Below, piece after piece: positions 1 to 5,658 of a stretch of DNA of 8,235 nucleotides. The stretch comes from Eubacterium sp. (GTDB lineage: Bacteria; Bacillota_A; Clostridia; Lachnospirales; Lachnospiraceae), in NCBI GenBank assembly GCA_023663915.1, contig JAMPGN010000186.1:1-8235 (forward strand), in the 5' to 3' direction. Position 1 is the stretch's first letter. Every line of letters begins with the position of its first letter. The notes beneath the pieces are model-generated. The model had not been told where the DNA came from. It did no database searches and was given only the letters and a program-made list of their open reading frames with translations. The position numbers and the translations under genes were made by a program.

Positions 1-99
1 AAAATCTCAATCTCCTTCACAAGACAACTGCGTGAACTTTTTGTGCAATCTGCCAATCAGAGTTTATCGAAAGAGCGTTTGACACTTGAATTGCTATAG
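1..99 (+). CDS. Possible C-terminal tail of an unidentified protein (partial at window edge)
   Basis: Frame 1 is open from the first base to a TAG at 97-99, giving 32 residues that begin KISISFTRQLRELF and end LTLELL. The composition (mixed charged and hydrophobic, helix-like) is compatible with a real protein end, and a strong plus-strand terminator lies 50 bases downstream at 151-178, which is what one expects after a plus-strand gene. I do not recognise the family from so short a tail. The other two forward frames carry stops. Because 99 open bases can occur by chance, this is a tentative call that rests mostly on the terminator. Confidence 0.35.
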   Translation, partial: KISISFTRQLRELFVQSANQSLSKERLTLELL

Positions 100-148
100 G
101 AAATTGCGACAGTATAAATCATTTAGAGGGAGAATGCGAAGCATTCTC
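92..148. repeat. Hairpin element A, sharing pieces with the element at 1053-1172
   Basis: The stretch begins GCTATAGGAAAT (92-103), exactly the 12 bases found again at 1053-1064. It then holds a perfect 8-bp hairpin (130-137 with 141-148, triloop GAA), followed by the bases TTA, so that the right arm reads into CTCTTA. The copy at 1053-1172 also has a GATGC-type hairpin followed by CTCTTA. The shared modules suggest a dispersed palindromic repeat rather than one-off terminators, but the sequence between modules differs. Two copies in one window are weak proof of a family. Confidence 0.35.
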
Positions 149-150
149 TT

Positions 151-178
151 AATCGTCGCTGCCGAGCGACGATTTTTT
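151..178 (+). terminator. Rho-independent terminator reading plus strand
   Basis: A perfect 10-bp stem (151-160 with 165-174), loop GCCG, runs directly into six T (173-178). On the plus strand this is a textbook intrinsic terminator. On the minus strand the hairpin is preceded by A residues and followed by AAGAG, so it should not stop trhA transcription efficiently. Its T-tract abuts the trhA stop codon (179-181). Confidence 0.85.
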
Positions 179-829
179 CTACGCCACATACAAATACATG
201 AATATAAAATGGCAGATGCTTCCGCCCATCACGAACAGGTGGAAGATTTCATGGGAGCCGAAATTCTTGTGTTTGGAGTTGAAAATCGGCAGTTTGAGGG
301 CGTAGATAATGCCGCCGACAGTGTAAATGATACCGCCTGCGAGAAGCCACAGAAACGCACCCTGGGACAGATTGTCGCGCAGCGTTCCGAAAACGGCGAG
401 GCATGCCCAGCCCATGGCGATATAGATCGTGGATGAAAACCATTTCGGACAGGTGATCCAGCATGCTTTGGTGATCATGCCGACGATGGCGATGCCCCAG
501 ACGACGGCGAGAAGCGTGTAGCCGAGTCTGTCGCCCAGGACGACGAGGCACACAGGAGTGTACGAGCCGGCGATCAGAACGAATATCATCATGTGGTCTA
601 ATTTGCGGAATACTTTTAAAAGTTTTTCTTTGACGGTGACGCTGTGGTATATGGCGCTGGCGCCGTATAGAGCTACCATGCTGCCGATGAAAATCGCCAT
701 TGCAACGAAGGCTGTCGTGTCTGAATCGATGGCGGTCTTGACCATCAGCGGAGTTGCGGCGATGATTGCCATCATCATGCCGATAAAATGAGTGATCGCG
801 CTGCCAGGTTCACGAATGGTAATTTGCAT
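179..829 (-). CDS. trhA: Hemolysin III / TrhA family (PAQR-like) seven-helix membrane protein
   Basis: This 216-residue integral membrane protein has the features of the hemolysin III/YqfA branch of the PAQR superfamily, whose members are predicted metal-dependent membrane hydrolases and have been linked to membrane energetics and fluidity; the 'hemolysin' name is historical. Visible signatures are EPGSAITH at residues 7-14, SAIYHS at 58-63, KLDH at 76-79, and the C-terminal HEIFH (193-197) followed by H207. H62 and the H193/H197 pair correspond to the family's metal ligands. Hydrophobic segments repeat along the whole chain, about seven in all, and the length is typical. The ATG at 827-829 has an AGAAGGA ribosome site about 6 bases upstream (minus strand, 836-842). 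The gene stands alone: no partner reads in the same direction within 350 bases upstream. Family assignment is firm; the physiological role is inferred only. Confidence 0.93.
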   Translation of the reverse strand: MQITIREPGSAITHFIGMMMAIIAATPLMVKTAIDSDTTAFVAMAIFIGSMVALYGASAIYHSVTVKEKLLKVFRKLDHMMIFVLIAGSYTPVCLVVLGDRLGYTLLAVVWGIAIVGMITKACWITCPKWFSSTIYIAMGWACLAVFGTLRDNLSQGAFLWLLAGGIIYTVGGIIYALKLPIFNSKHKNFGSHEIFHLFVMGGSICHFIFMYLYVA

Positions 830-1180
830 AGATAAATCCTTCTTTCTGTATAATTCTTATGATATGTCACAAGAGGTAGATGTTGAATGCGTCAGAAAAG
901 AAATTATGCGTTTGCCTTTTCATAACACAACATTTAAAACTTTGACATATAGTTTTAAAAACTACATGAAGTATATTGCAATACTATCACTTAAAGTATG
1001 CAAAGTCAATAAAACTATACATAAAATTTTTGCAATTCTTTTGCAAACAGTACGCTATAGGAAATCCTATCTATGCAAATTTCGAGTTCGCGACGAATTT
1101 TCTTAAGATGCAAGGCATCTCTTAGGAATTACTCATAATCTCGCAAACGAGCGTTAGCTCCTTTTTACGAGACGACTACT
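830..1180. other. AT-rich intergenic region without a supported gene
   Basis: Starting from trhA, this gap holds the trhA ribosome site (836-842), a long AT-rich tract (about 900-1050) and the hairpin element at 1053-1172. A plus-strand frame stays open from 792 to 1106, but no ATG in it has a ribosome site and its translation (Lys, Phe, Tyr and Ile rich) looks like translated AT-rich DNA. A consensus TTGACA occurs at 942-947 on the plus strand but lacks a good -10 at 16-18 bases. I could not settle the trhA promoter. Confidence 0.6.
1053..1172. repeat. Hairpin-rich element B, related to element A at 92-148
   Basis: The element opens with the same 12 bases as element A (GCTATAGGAAAT) and, with the following CCTAT, forms a small palindrome. 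Next comes a 6-bp hairpin (1106-1111 with 1115-1120, loop AAG) followed by CTCTTA. Two alternative stems follow near the end: CTCG/CGAG (1140-1143 with 1148-1151) or GAGC/GCTC (1149-1152 with 1157-1160) followed by CTTTTT, which is a weak terminator on the plus strand. A third option pairs TCTCG at 1139-1143 with CGAGA at 1168-1172. It lies just after the stop of the minus-strand gene at 1181, so it may also help end that transcript. Confidence 0.4.
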
Positions 1181-1447
1181 TTAGTCTTCTTCAATCACAT
1201 GAATTTCCAGAAAATCGAAATCAATCGTTTCGATAAAATTATCCTGAGTGAATCTTGCCTTGTCGTGGCGTTTGAAGTCCTGAATTGTAGAATCGAGCCA
1301 GATTGGTTTGCCGAGATCAAATTGGTAACATACTTCGTCCAGGGCGCGGAACACCTTGTGGGTGCGCGTGTCATCGGATGAGTCTGCAATGACGGTATCT
1401 TTTAGCATATGATTATCCCTAAATTCTTTAGCCCACAAACGAAACAT
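1181..1447 (-). CDS. Small conserved hypothetical protein, 88 residues
   Basis: This 88-residue soluble protein begins MFRLWAKEFRDN and ends with the acidic tail HVIEED. It has no signal peptide or membrane segment, one cysteine (C40), and an aromatic- and charge-rich composition with several isolated Trp and Phe. I recall near-identical small proteins of unknown function in Lachnospiraceae, but I know of no assigned role and no domain name. The start is set by an AAGGGGAG ribosome site at 1455-1462, 7 bases before the ATG at 1445-1447; an upstream in-frame start at 1489 would lie on the promoter-like -10 and lacks such a site. It follows the TauE/SafE permease by 51 bases with no terminator between, so it could be cotranscribed, but a promoter-like sequence at 1481-1509 could serve it alone. 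Function unknown. Confidence 0.8.
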   Translation of the reverse strand: MFRLWAKEFRDNHMLKDTVIADSSDDTRTHKVFRALDEVCYQFDLGKPIWLDSTIQDFKRHDKARFTQDNFIETIDFDFLEIHVIEED

Positions 1448-1480
1448 GACGAAACTCCCCTTTTGATCTGTCTGATACAT

Positions 1481-1509
1481 AGTATACAAATCCCATCGTC
1501 AAAAGTAAA
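1481..1509 (-). promoter_or_regulatory. Candidate sigma-A promoter for the 88-residue protein
   Basis: On the minus strand TTTACT (1504-1509) and TATACT (1481-1486) are 17 bases apart. The -10 matches five of six consensus bases and the -35 four of six. The -35 lies over the last codons of the upstream permease gene. Initiation would fall near 1474, leaving a leader of about 27 bases that contains the ribosome site. Confidence 0.45.
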
Positions 1510-2311
1510 CACTTTTTCCTTTCATAAAATGCAGTAGCAGCATGACCGCGCCAAGAACTGTTAAAACCGCACCGGTTACGAGACCAACGGTACGGTTATT
1601 GACCTTGTTGGCGAACTGGGCTGAAACAATGGAAGCAATCGTTGCTGTTATGATACAGATAAGCAGTACGTCCCAGCGTTCCAAAGCGATTGAGGGATCG
1701 ATCATCATATGGCTGATCGATGCAATCAGCGCCGTAAACGTCATAATGAATGTACTGGTTCCAACAGCAGGTTTTCTATCCATTCCCAAAAATGCGGTAA
1801 ATACCACCAGCATCATCATACCGCCTCCGGAGCCGACAAAGCCTGTGCCAAAGCCGATTGTCAGTCCGAAGAACAATGAAATGGCGACGCCTTTCCAGTC
1901 AAGTCCCGTGCCCCTGGCAACCGTTTCTTTGCGTTGCGTGTCGGGTTTTATCAAAAAACGGATGCCAATAAAAAAAGTCAGGAATAAGGAAAAGTTTCCA
2001 AGCACGACATTTCCAGCCGACCATGCCGCAAAACTGCCCGCAATGCACATGCCGATAATGCAGGTAAGCATAATCCAGCCTCGTTTCAGGTCAATGTTTT
2101 TATGGCGGATATAGATGCTGGTCGTAACGGCAGAGCCAAGGATATCTGAGGCAAGAGCAATCGCCGTAGCGTGATATGCACCCGTTTCTCCGGAAAAGGA
2201 CGGACAAAGTACGATCAGGATTGGCACCATAACGGTGGCGGCAGAAAGCCCCGCAAGACCTGTGCCGATTCCGGCGCCCAAAGATGCGATGATATACCAA
2301 ATATACTCCAT
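1499..2311 (-). CDS. TauE/SafE (DUF81) family membrane permease
   Basis: This 270-residue polytopic membrane protein belongs to the TauE/SafE family of anion exporters, whose studied members move sulfonates, sulfite, sulfoacetate or related organic anions across the cytoplasmic membrane. The family's internal duplication is visible: GAGIGTGLAGLSAA near residues 13-25 and GFGTGFVGSGGGMMM near residues 153-167, each the start of a half with several hydrophobic helices. Length is typical. A GTG at 2357-2359 would extend the protein by 16 residues, but it sits at the predicted transcription start; the ATG at 2309-2311 follows an excellent AGGGAGG site (2319-2325), so I chose the latter. The neighbouring 88-residue gene reads the same way 51 bases downstream. 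No substrate-specific enzyme lies nearby, so the transported anion cannot be named. Confidence 0.9.
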   Translation of the reverse strand: MEYIWYIIASLGAGIGTGLAGLSAATVMVPILIVLCPSFSGETGAYHATAIALASDILGSAVTTSIYIRHKNIDLKRGWIMLTCIIGMCIAGSFAAWSAGNVVLGNFSLFLTFFIGIRFLIKPDTQRKETVARGTGLDWKGVAISLFFGLTIGFGTGFVGSGGGMMMLVVFTAFLGMDRKPAVGTSTFIMTFTALIASISHMMIDPSIALERWDVLLICIITATIASIVSAQFANKVNNRTVGLVTGAVLTVLGAVMLLLHFMKGKSVYF

Positions 2312-2318
2312 AAAAGTT

Positions 2319-2325
2319 CCTCCCT
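2319..2325 (-). promoter_or_regulatory. Ribosome binding site deciding the TauE/SafE start
   Basis: Minus-strand AGGGAGG, 7 bases before the ATG at 2311. It favours the 270-residue protein over the 286-residue version starting at GTG 2359. Confidence 0.85.
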
Positions 2326-2331
2326 GAAATA

Positions 2332-2360
2332 TTGACGCGGATACTGCAATTCGATACACT
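2332..2360 (+). promoter_or_regulatory. Candidate plus-strand promoter for the large membrane protein
   Basis: TTGACG (2332-2337, five of six consensus) and TACACT (2355-2360, four of six) are 17 bases apart. Transcription would start near 2367, giving a leader of about 54 bases to the ATG at 2421. The footprint overlaps that of the minus-strand promoter at 2363-2391. Confidence 0.5.
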
Positions 2361-2362
2361 GT

Positions 2363-2391
2363 ATTATAATCAACAAGTATCTAACTTGCAA
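2363..2391 (-). promoter_or_regulatory. Strong sigma-A promoter for the TauE/SafE permease
   Basis: Minus-strand TTGCAA (2386-2391) and a perfect TATAAT (2363-2368) are separated by exactly 17 bases. Initiation is expected near 2356, leaving about 45 bases before the ATG at 2311. This is the best promoter match in the window. Confidence 0.75.
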
Positions 2392-2420
2392 CCGACAGAT
2401 GACAGGAAAGAATAGAAAAC

Positions 2421-4367
2421 ATGAAAGAACAGGAAAGCAGTCGAGCGCGAAATAAATCGATAAAAAATGTCATATCTTTGATACTATCTATCATAAATAT
2501 TAATTTGGCGGTATCTTTCGAGCCGTGGACGAAATCGGCGGGCAGATTTGTCATGATACTTTTCGTGGGCGCAGGAGTGGTAGTGTGTTACCTGCTGACC
2601 AGCCGGTTTCTGGGGCAGCAGGAGCGGAGACTTAAGATGCACGCGCTTGTATGGGGAACGGCTATGGCGGCGGCTTATGTGCTGGGATGCCGTATGCGGC
2701 GTGACGGGACTGCGCTCGCCGGAATCGGAGCGCTGCCGGGGCTTATTGTGCAGATCGGATGTCTGACGGTTCTGGCGGCATCCTGCATTGCCCCTTTTCT
2801 GAAAGGATTCCCGGTACTGCGCAGGTGGATGCAGGACGGTTTTGCCAAAGAGAAAAAATACCAGGCGTGGCAGGTGTGGCTGTTTAGCGGCGGGGTGATT
2901 TTTTTATGCTGGATACCGGTTTTTCTTGCCTATTATCCGTCGGTGTTTGCCTACGATGCAGAGGGACAGCTCTACCAAGTGATCGCACATGATTACAGCA
3001 CCCATCATCCGCTTCTTCATACACTATTCTTAGGGGCTTTTTTTAGGATGGGCGAGATACTTCCCGGTTCGTATCCGGCGGGAATGGCAGTACATTCCGT
3101 GGTGCAGATGGCAATGATGTCGGCGGCGTTCGGGTATACGATTTCTTATCTTTATCGAAAAGGTGTTCCGGCGTGTCTGAGAAACGCGCTGTTGATCTTT
3201 TATGCGCTGTTTCCGACGAACTCGGTTCTCGCGATCAGCACGACGAAGGATGTGTTGTTTTCAGCGTTAGTGCTTTTATATACGATTACATTGTATGAAA
3301 TGGTTACACAGTGGAAACACAGGGACGCAGGCGGCAGAGAGGGTAAAAATGCAGACAGTAATGCAGCAAGTGGTACAGGTGGAAATACGTTTGGTGTCAA
3401 GGAGAACACCGGGAATCATAAGGTGAGCTGGTTTCTGTATGTGCTGTGGTCTGTGTTGCTTCTTTTCTTTCGGAACAATGCAGTGTATGCGTTTATCCTT
3501 ACTCTGCCTGTTGTGGGATTCGGATTGTACCATATGAGAAATGACACGTGCGTCATATGGAAAAAATATCTGCTTTTTACGCTGCTATCATTTGTTTTAT
3601 TTGTGGCAGGCAATACGGCGCTTAAGACCGCTACAGGCGCGCATAACGGCAGTCCGAGGGAAATGCTCAGCGTTCCGTTGCAGCAGATGGCGCGCACCAG
3701 AGTGAAGGCGGAGAAGACACTGACATCTGAAATGAGGCAGGAACTAGAGAAATATCTTCCGGCGGAGTGGGTTTTTGCGGCGTATAACCCGCATCTTGCA
3801 GACCCGGTCAAAAACCGTGCGGTGATTCACGACGATCCGGCAGGCTTGATTAAAACATGGATAAAACTGGGGATAAAATATCCTCAGATCTATATAGATG
3901 CTTTTTTGGATAACTCCGTGGGCTACTGGTTTCTTGAAGACCGAACACACGCGCAGATCTATGGGGTGGGGACAGAGAGCGGTTTTGGGTATCTTTCCAC
4001 CGACAACAGGACGATGCCGGCAGGTTTTGAGATCACGGAGCATAGTTATCTGCCGGGAGTGCGGGCGTTTATGGAGCGGATCGTCTCGGACAATAGTTAT
4101 CAGAAGATACCTGTGCTCCGATGGATCTTTGCCCCTGCGTTCTATTGGTGGATGCTGTGCATGTACCTTGCGGTGGTGATTTACCGAAGAAAATACGGAT
4201 TGCTGCTTCCGGTTGTGTTTCTGGTCATTTATTATATGACTTTATTGCTCTCGCCGACGGTGCTGATACGCTACATGTATCCCTTTGTCGTGACGGTGCC
4301 TGCTATATGTTGCTGTCTGAGTGCAGAACCGGATGAATCCAATGGAAAAATATACAATAAAAATTAA
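2421..4367 (+). CDS. Large multi-pass membrane protein, DUF6020-like, possible GT-C-type glycosyltransferase
   Basis: The 648-residue protein has hydrophobic helices near residues 13-33, 42-60, 75-92, 104-127, 152-172, 222-243, 254-272, 277-293, 336-350, 354-370, 382-399, 568-588 and 593-634. An extracytoplasmic stretch lies between about 400 and 565. Conserved-looking motifs include AYDAEGQ (177-183), HHPLLH (195-200), STTKD (273-277) and LSVPLQQMART (416-426). The architecture, an acidic first loop after early helices plus a large late soluble domain, recalls GT-C glycosyltransferases that use lipid-linked sugars, and from memory the sequence resembles Pfam DUF6020; neither was checked. Residues 299-336 form a Gly/Asn/Lys-rich hydrophilic insert. 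The ATG has an AGGAAAG site 10 bases upstream. The gene is alone on the plus strand and diverges from the permease. No neighbouring sugar-pathway gene supports the enzymatic guess. Confidence 0.8.
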   Translation: MKEQESSRARNKSIKNVISLILSIININLAVSFEPWTKSAGRFVMILFVGAGVVVCYLLTSRFLGQQERRLKMHALVWGTAMAAAYVLGCRMRRDGTALAGIGALPGLIVQIGCLTVLAASCIAPFLKGFPVLRRWMQDGFAKEKKYQAWQVWLFSGGVIFLCWIPVFLAYYPSVFAYDAEGQLYQVIAHDYSTHHPLLHTLFLGAFFRMGEILPGSYPAGMAVHSVVQMAMMSAAFGYTISYLYRKGVPACLRNALLIFYALFPTNSVLAISTTKDVLFSALVLLYTITLYEMVTQWKHRDAGGREGKNADSNAASGTGGNTFGVKENTGNHKVSWFLYVLWSVLLLFFRNNAVYAFILTLPVVGFGLYHMRNDTCVIWKKYLLFTLLSFVLFVAGNTALKTATGAHNGSPREMLSVPLQQMARTRVKAEKTLTSEMRQELEKYLPAEWVFAAYNPHLADPVKNRAVIHDDPAGLIKTWIKLGIKYPQIYIDAFLDNSVGYWFLEDRTHAQIYGVGTESGFGYLSTDNRTMPAGFEITEHSYLPGVRAFMERIVSDNSYQKIPVLRWIFAPAFYWWMLCMYLAVVIYRRKYGLLLPVVFLVIYYMTLLLSPTVLIRYMYPFVVTVPAICCCLSAEPDESNGKIYNKN

Positions 4368-4385
4368 AATTTTATGAAATTTTTG

Positions 4386-4434
4386 TATAATATACACATT
4401 TTGGCGAGAAATATGATACAATATACACGTTGGC
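4386..4434 (+). repeat. Tandem imperfect repeat, each copy carrying a -10-like box
   Basis: Bases 4386-4405 and 4417-4434 share the pattern TAYAATATACAC, then TTGGC, with a period of 31 bp. The first copy contains TATAAT (4386-4391). The second contains TACAAT (4417-4422) preceded by TGA, an extended -10 form. Neither has a convincing -35. The pair sits between the end of the membrane-protein gene and the structured element before relQ, so it is a plausible start region for relQ. Confidence 0.45.
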
Positions 4435-4439
4435 AATGA

Positions 4440-4561
4440 GCAGTGCGCAGACAGAGGATAAACGGAGAGGGGAGCTTGCTCGCCGAAACGGTTATCCGAA
4501 TGGATGCATAGGGCGAAGCCCGTGAATGAGGAAAACCGCAGGTTTTCCGAATGCGCACTGC
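4440..4561. other. Multi-hairpin structured element with 10-bp closing stem, upstream of relQ
   Basis: A perfect 10-bp stem joins 4440-4449 to 4552-4561 and encloses three hairpins. The first pairs GGATAA (4456-4461) with TTATCC (4492-4497), with an inner GAG/CTC hairpin (4472-4474 with 4479-4481). The second is GGGC/GCCC (4511-4514 with 4518-4521) with triloop GAA. The third is a perfect 8-bp GGAAAACC/GGTTTTCC hairpin (4530-4537 with 4541-4548) with triloop GCA. In addition GAATGCGC (4549-4556) can pair with GCGCATTC (4581-4588), which excludes the closing stem. There is no reading frame in it. It could be a dispersed palindromic repeat, the structured leader of relQ, or a small RNA; no known class is recognised. 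Confidence 0.6.
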
Positions 4562-4629
4562 GGAGATGATATGATACGGAGCGCATTCCGATTTGTTGAA
4601 AATTTTATAGTGGGATTTAGGGGAGAATC

Positions 4630-5280
4630 ATGGAAATTAGAATCGACAGGGACGGCGACATCGATAGCTGGAAAGAGGTGACGCTGATCTATAATTCTGC
4701 ATTGAAACAGATTTCCACGAAGCTGGAAATCTTAAACGATGAATTTCAGCATGTACACAGATACAATCCGATCGAACACATTAAATCGCGTATCAAGACA
4801 CCGGAGAGTATCGTCAAGAAATTAAAGAAACACGGTTATGAATCTACGATCAATAACATGATCCGGTATGTCAATGATATAGCGGGTATTCGGGTGATAT
4901 GCTCTTTTTCGTCCGACATCTATCAGATTGCGGAGATGATCAGCAACCAGAGCGACATTAAGGTGATCTCCGTGAAAGACTATATCGTCAATCCGAAGGC
5001 GAGCGGGTATAAGAGTTATCATATGCTGGTGACAGTTCCGGTATATTTGTCTGACCGTATCGCGGATACGAAGGTGGAGATACAGATCCGGACAGTTGCC
5101 ATGGATTTCTGGGCGAGTTTAGAGCACAAGATACACTACAAGTTCGAGGGCAATGCGCCGGAACATATCAAGGACGAACTGGTAGAGTGTGCGCAGATGG
5201 TATCGGATCTGGATGCGAGAATGCTGGCGCTCAATGAGGAGATTCAGCATATTGAGCAGCAGGAGTTAGAAGAGTATTAA
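4630..5280 (+). CDS. relQ: Small alarmone synthetase RelQ, GTP pyrophosphokinase
   Basis: RelQ-type enzymes transfer pyrophosphate from ATP to GTP, GDP or GMP to make (p)ppGpp in the cytoplasm, independently of ribosome-bound RelA/SpoT. The 216 residues are a lone RelA/SpoT synthetase domain with no hydrolase, TGS or ACT domain, the usual length for RelQ/YjbM. Visible motifs are SRIKTPESIVKKL (53-65, nucleotide binding), NDIAGIR (82-88, with catalytic D83), NPKASGYKSYH (121-131, Y127 expected to stack on guanine) and EIQIRT (150-155, catalytic E150), then DFWASLEHKIHYK (159-171). The C-terminal 30 residues form an acidic helix of the type that builds the RelQ tetramer. The ATG follows AGGGGAG (4619-4625). 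The gene appears monocistronic, with a terminator at 5313-5344 and the structured element at 4440-4561 upstream. The RelP alternative is less likely given the DFWASLEHK signature. Confidence 0.95.
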   Translation: MEIRIDRDGDIDSWKEVTLIYNSALKQISTKLEILNDEFQHVHRYNPIEHIKSRIKTPESIVKKLKKHGYESTINNMIRYVNDIAGIRVICSFSSDIYQIAEMISNQSDIKVISVKDYIVNPKASGYKSYHMLVTVPVYLSDRIADTKVEIQIRTVAMDFWASLEHKIHYKFEGNAPEHIKDELVECAQMVSDLDARMLALNEEIQHIEQQELEEY

Positions 5281-5312
5281 TGATTAGAGGATGATTCATG
5301 AGGTGAAGTAAA

Positions 5313-5344
5313 GGGTATCGCGGGAGATGGCGGTACTCTTTTTT
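5313..5344 (+). terminator. Rho-independent terminator of relQ
   Basis: Nine pairs, two of them G-T, join 5313-5321 to 5330-5338 around the loop GGGAGATG, followed immediately by six T (5339-5344). It lies 33 bases after the relQ stop. Confidence 0.85.
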
Positions 5345-5375
5345 GACTCCGGAATTTCTGAATAAAATGAGGAGT

Positions 5376-5401
5376 GCCCAAGCGCCTTCCGGCACTTGGG
5401 C
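5376..5401. other. GC-rich hairpin without a T-tract
   Basis: GCCCAAG (5376-5382) pairs with CTTGGGC (5395-5401). One C/A mismatch follows, then GCC/GGC closes a TTCC loop. Neither strand has a proper T-run after it, so it is not a standard terminator. It may be a second, weaker stop behind relQ, a protein site, or a dispersed palindromic unit. Confidence 0.5.
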
Positions 5402-5427
5402 TATTATGAAAAAATTTATCTATGTGT

Positions 5428-5475
5428 GTAATGTTAAACATTACATATTTGCTTGTTTGCTATAGTTAAACTATA
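5428..5475 (+). promoter_or_regulatory. Pair of operator-like palindromes with shared GTTAAAC core
   Basis: The palindrome at 5428-5444 has arms GTAATGT/ACATTAC and the one at 5461-5475 has arms TATAGT/ACTATA; both are centred on TAA and share GTTAAAC. Their centres are 32 bp apart, close to three helical turns. A promoter-like pair, TTGCTT (5449-5454) and TATACT (5472-5477) with 17 bases between, places the second palindrome across spacer and -10 and the first just upstream of -35. That is a typical repressor arrangement. No cognate regulator gene is in the window. The -35 is weak. Confidence 0.4.
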
Positions 5476-5560
5476 CTACTAAAATGTGAACAAACTATGA
5501 ACACGATGTAAAGTTATCGTGAATATTTACAATGAAGACGAAAGATAAGGGAAAAAGTTG

Positions 5561-5644
5561 TGCAAATTACATAAAAACTGCCGAAACAATGATATAGGGT
5601 CATGTCGGTGGCAGCAGGATACTTTCATTGTTATCAAATTTGCA
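5561..5644 (+). other. Nested inverted repeats with possible pseudoknot
   Basis: TGCAAATT (5561-5568) pairs perfectly with AATTTGCA (5637-5644). Inside it AACAATGA (5585-5592) pairs with TCATTGTT (5625-5632). CTGCC (5578-5582) can pair with GGCAG (5610-5614), which lies in the loop of the inner stem, so the pairing would be a pseudoknot. The strand is chosen from the downstream gene. No known riboswitch core is recognised. AT-rich 8-bp inverted repeats are not rare by chance, so confidence is low. Confidence 0.3.
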
Positions 5645-5658
5645 GGATAAATTATAAT
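5628..5658 (+). promoter_or_regulatory. Weak candidate promoter for the coiled-coil gene
   Basis: A perfect TATAAT (5653-5658) is preceded by TTGTTA (5628-5633) at a long 19-base spacing. If used, the leader to the ATG at 5791 would be about 125 bases. Confidence 0.3.

Noticed and set aside
942..977. Plus-strand promoter from the consensus TTGACA at 942-947
   Set aside because: The nearest good -10 (TATATT, 972-977) is 24 bases away, too far, and no gene follows on that strand.
792..1106. Plus-strand 104-residue open frame in the gap upstream of trhA
   Set aside because: There is no ribosome site at any ATG, its start overlaps trhA, and the composition is that expected of translated AT-rich DNA.
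1542..2114. 190-residue plus-strand frame opposite the TauE/SafE gene
   Set aside because: It is antisense to a well supported membrane protein, its Thr/Pro/Val/Ile-rich composition is typical of an antisense shadow, and it has no ribosome site.
2357..2359. GTG start giving a 286-residue permease
   Set aside because: It coincides with the predicted transcription start and lacks a ribosome site, while the ATG at 2311 has a near-perfect one.
4440..4561. MITE with terminal inverted repeats
   Set aside because: The 10-bp ends are perfect inverted repeats, but I see no target-site duplication directly outside them, and the interior is a set of hairpins rather than a transposase remnant.
5428..5475. 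CRISPR-like repeat pair
   Set aside because: There are only two short, non-identical palindromes, no spacer series and no cas genes.
5532..5597. 21-residue leader peptide
   Set aside because: No ribosome site precedes the ATG, and the frame has no run of regulatory codons that would suggest attenuation.
5583..5614. c-di-GMP-II riboswitch
   Set aside because: Only the first ten or so bases resemble the known core (GAAACAATGA). The conserved GGGCAC segment and its downstream GTGC/ACCGACC partner are absent.
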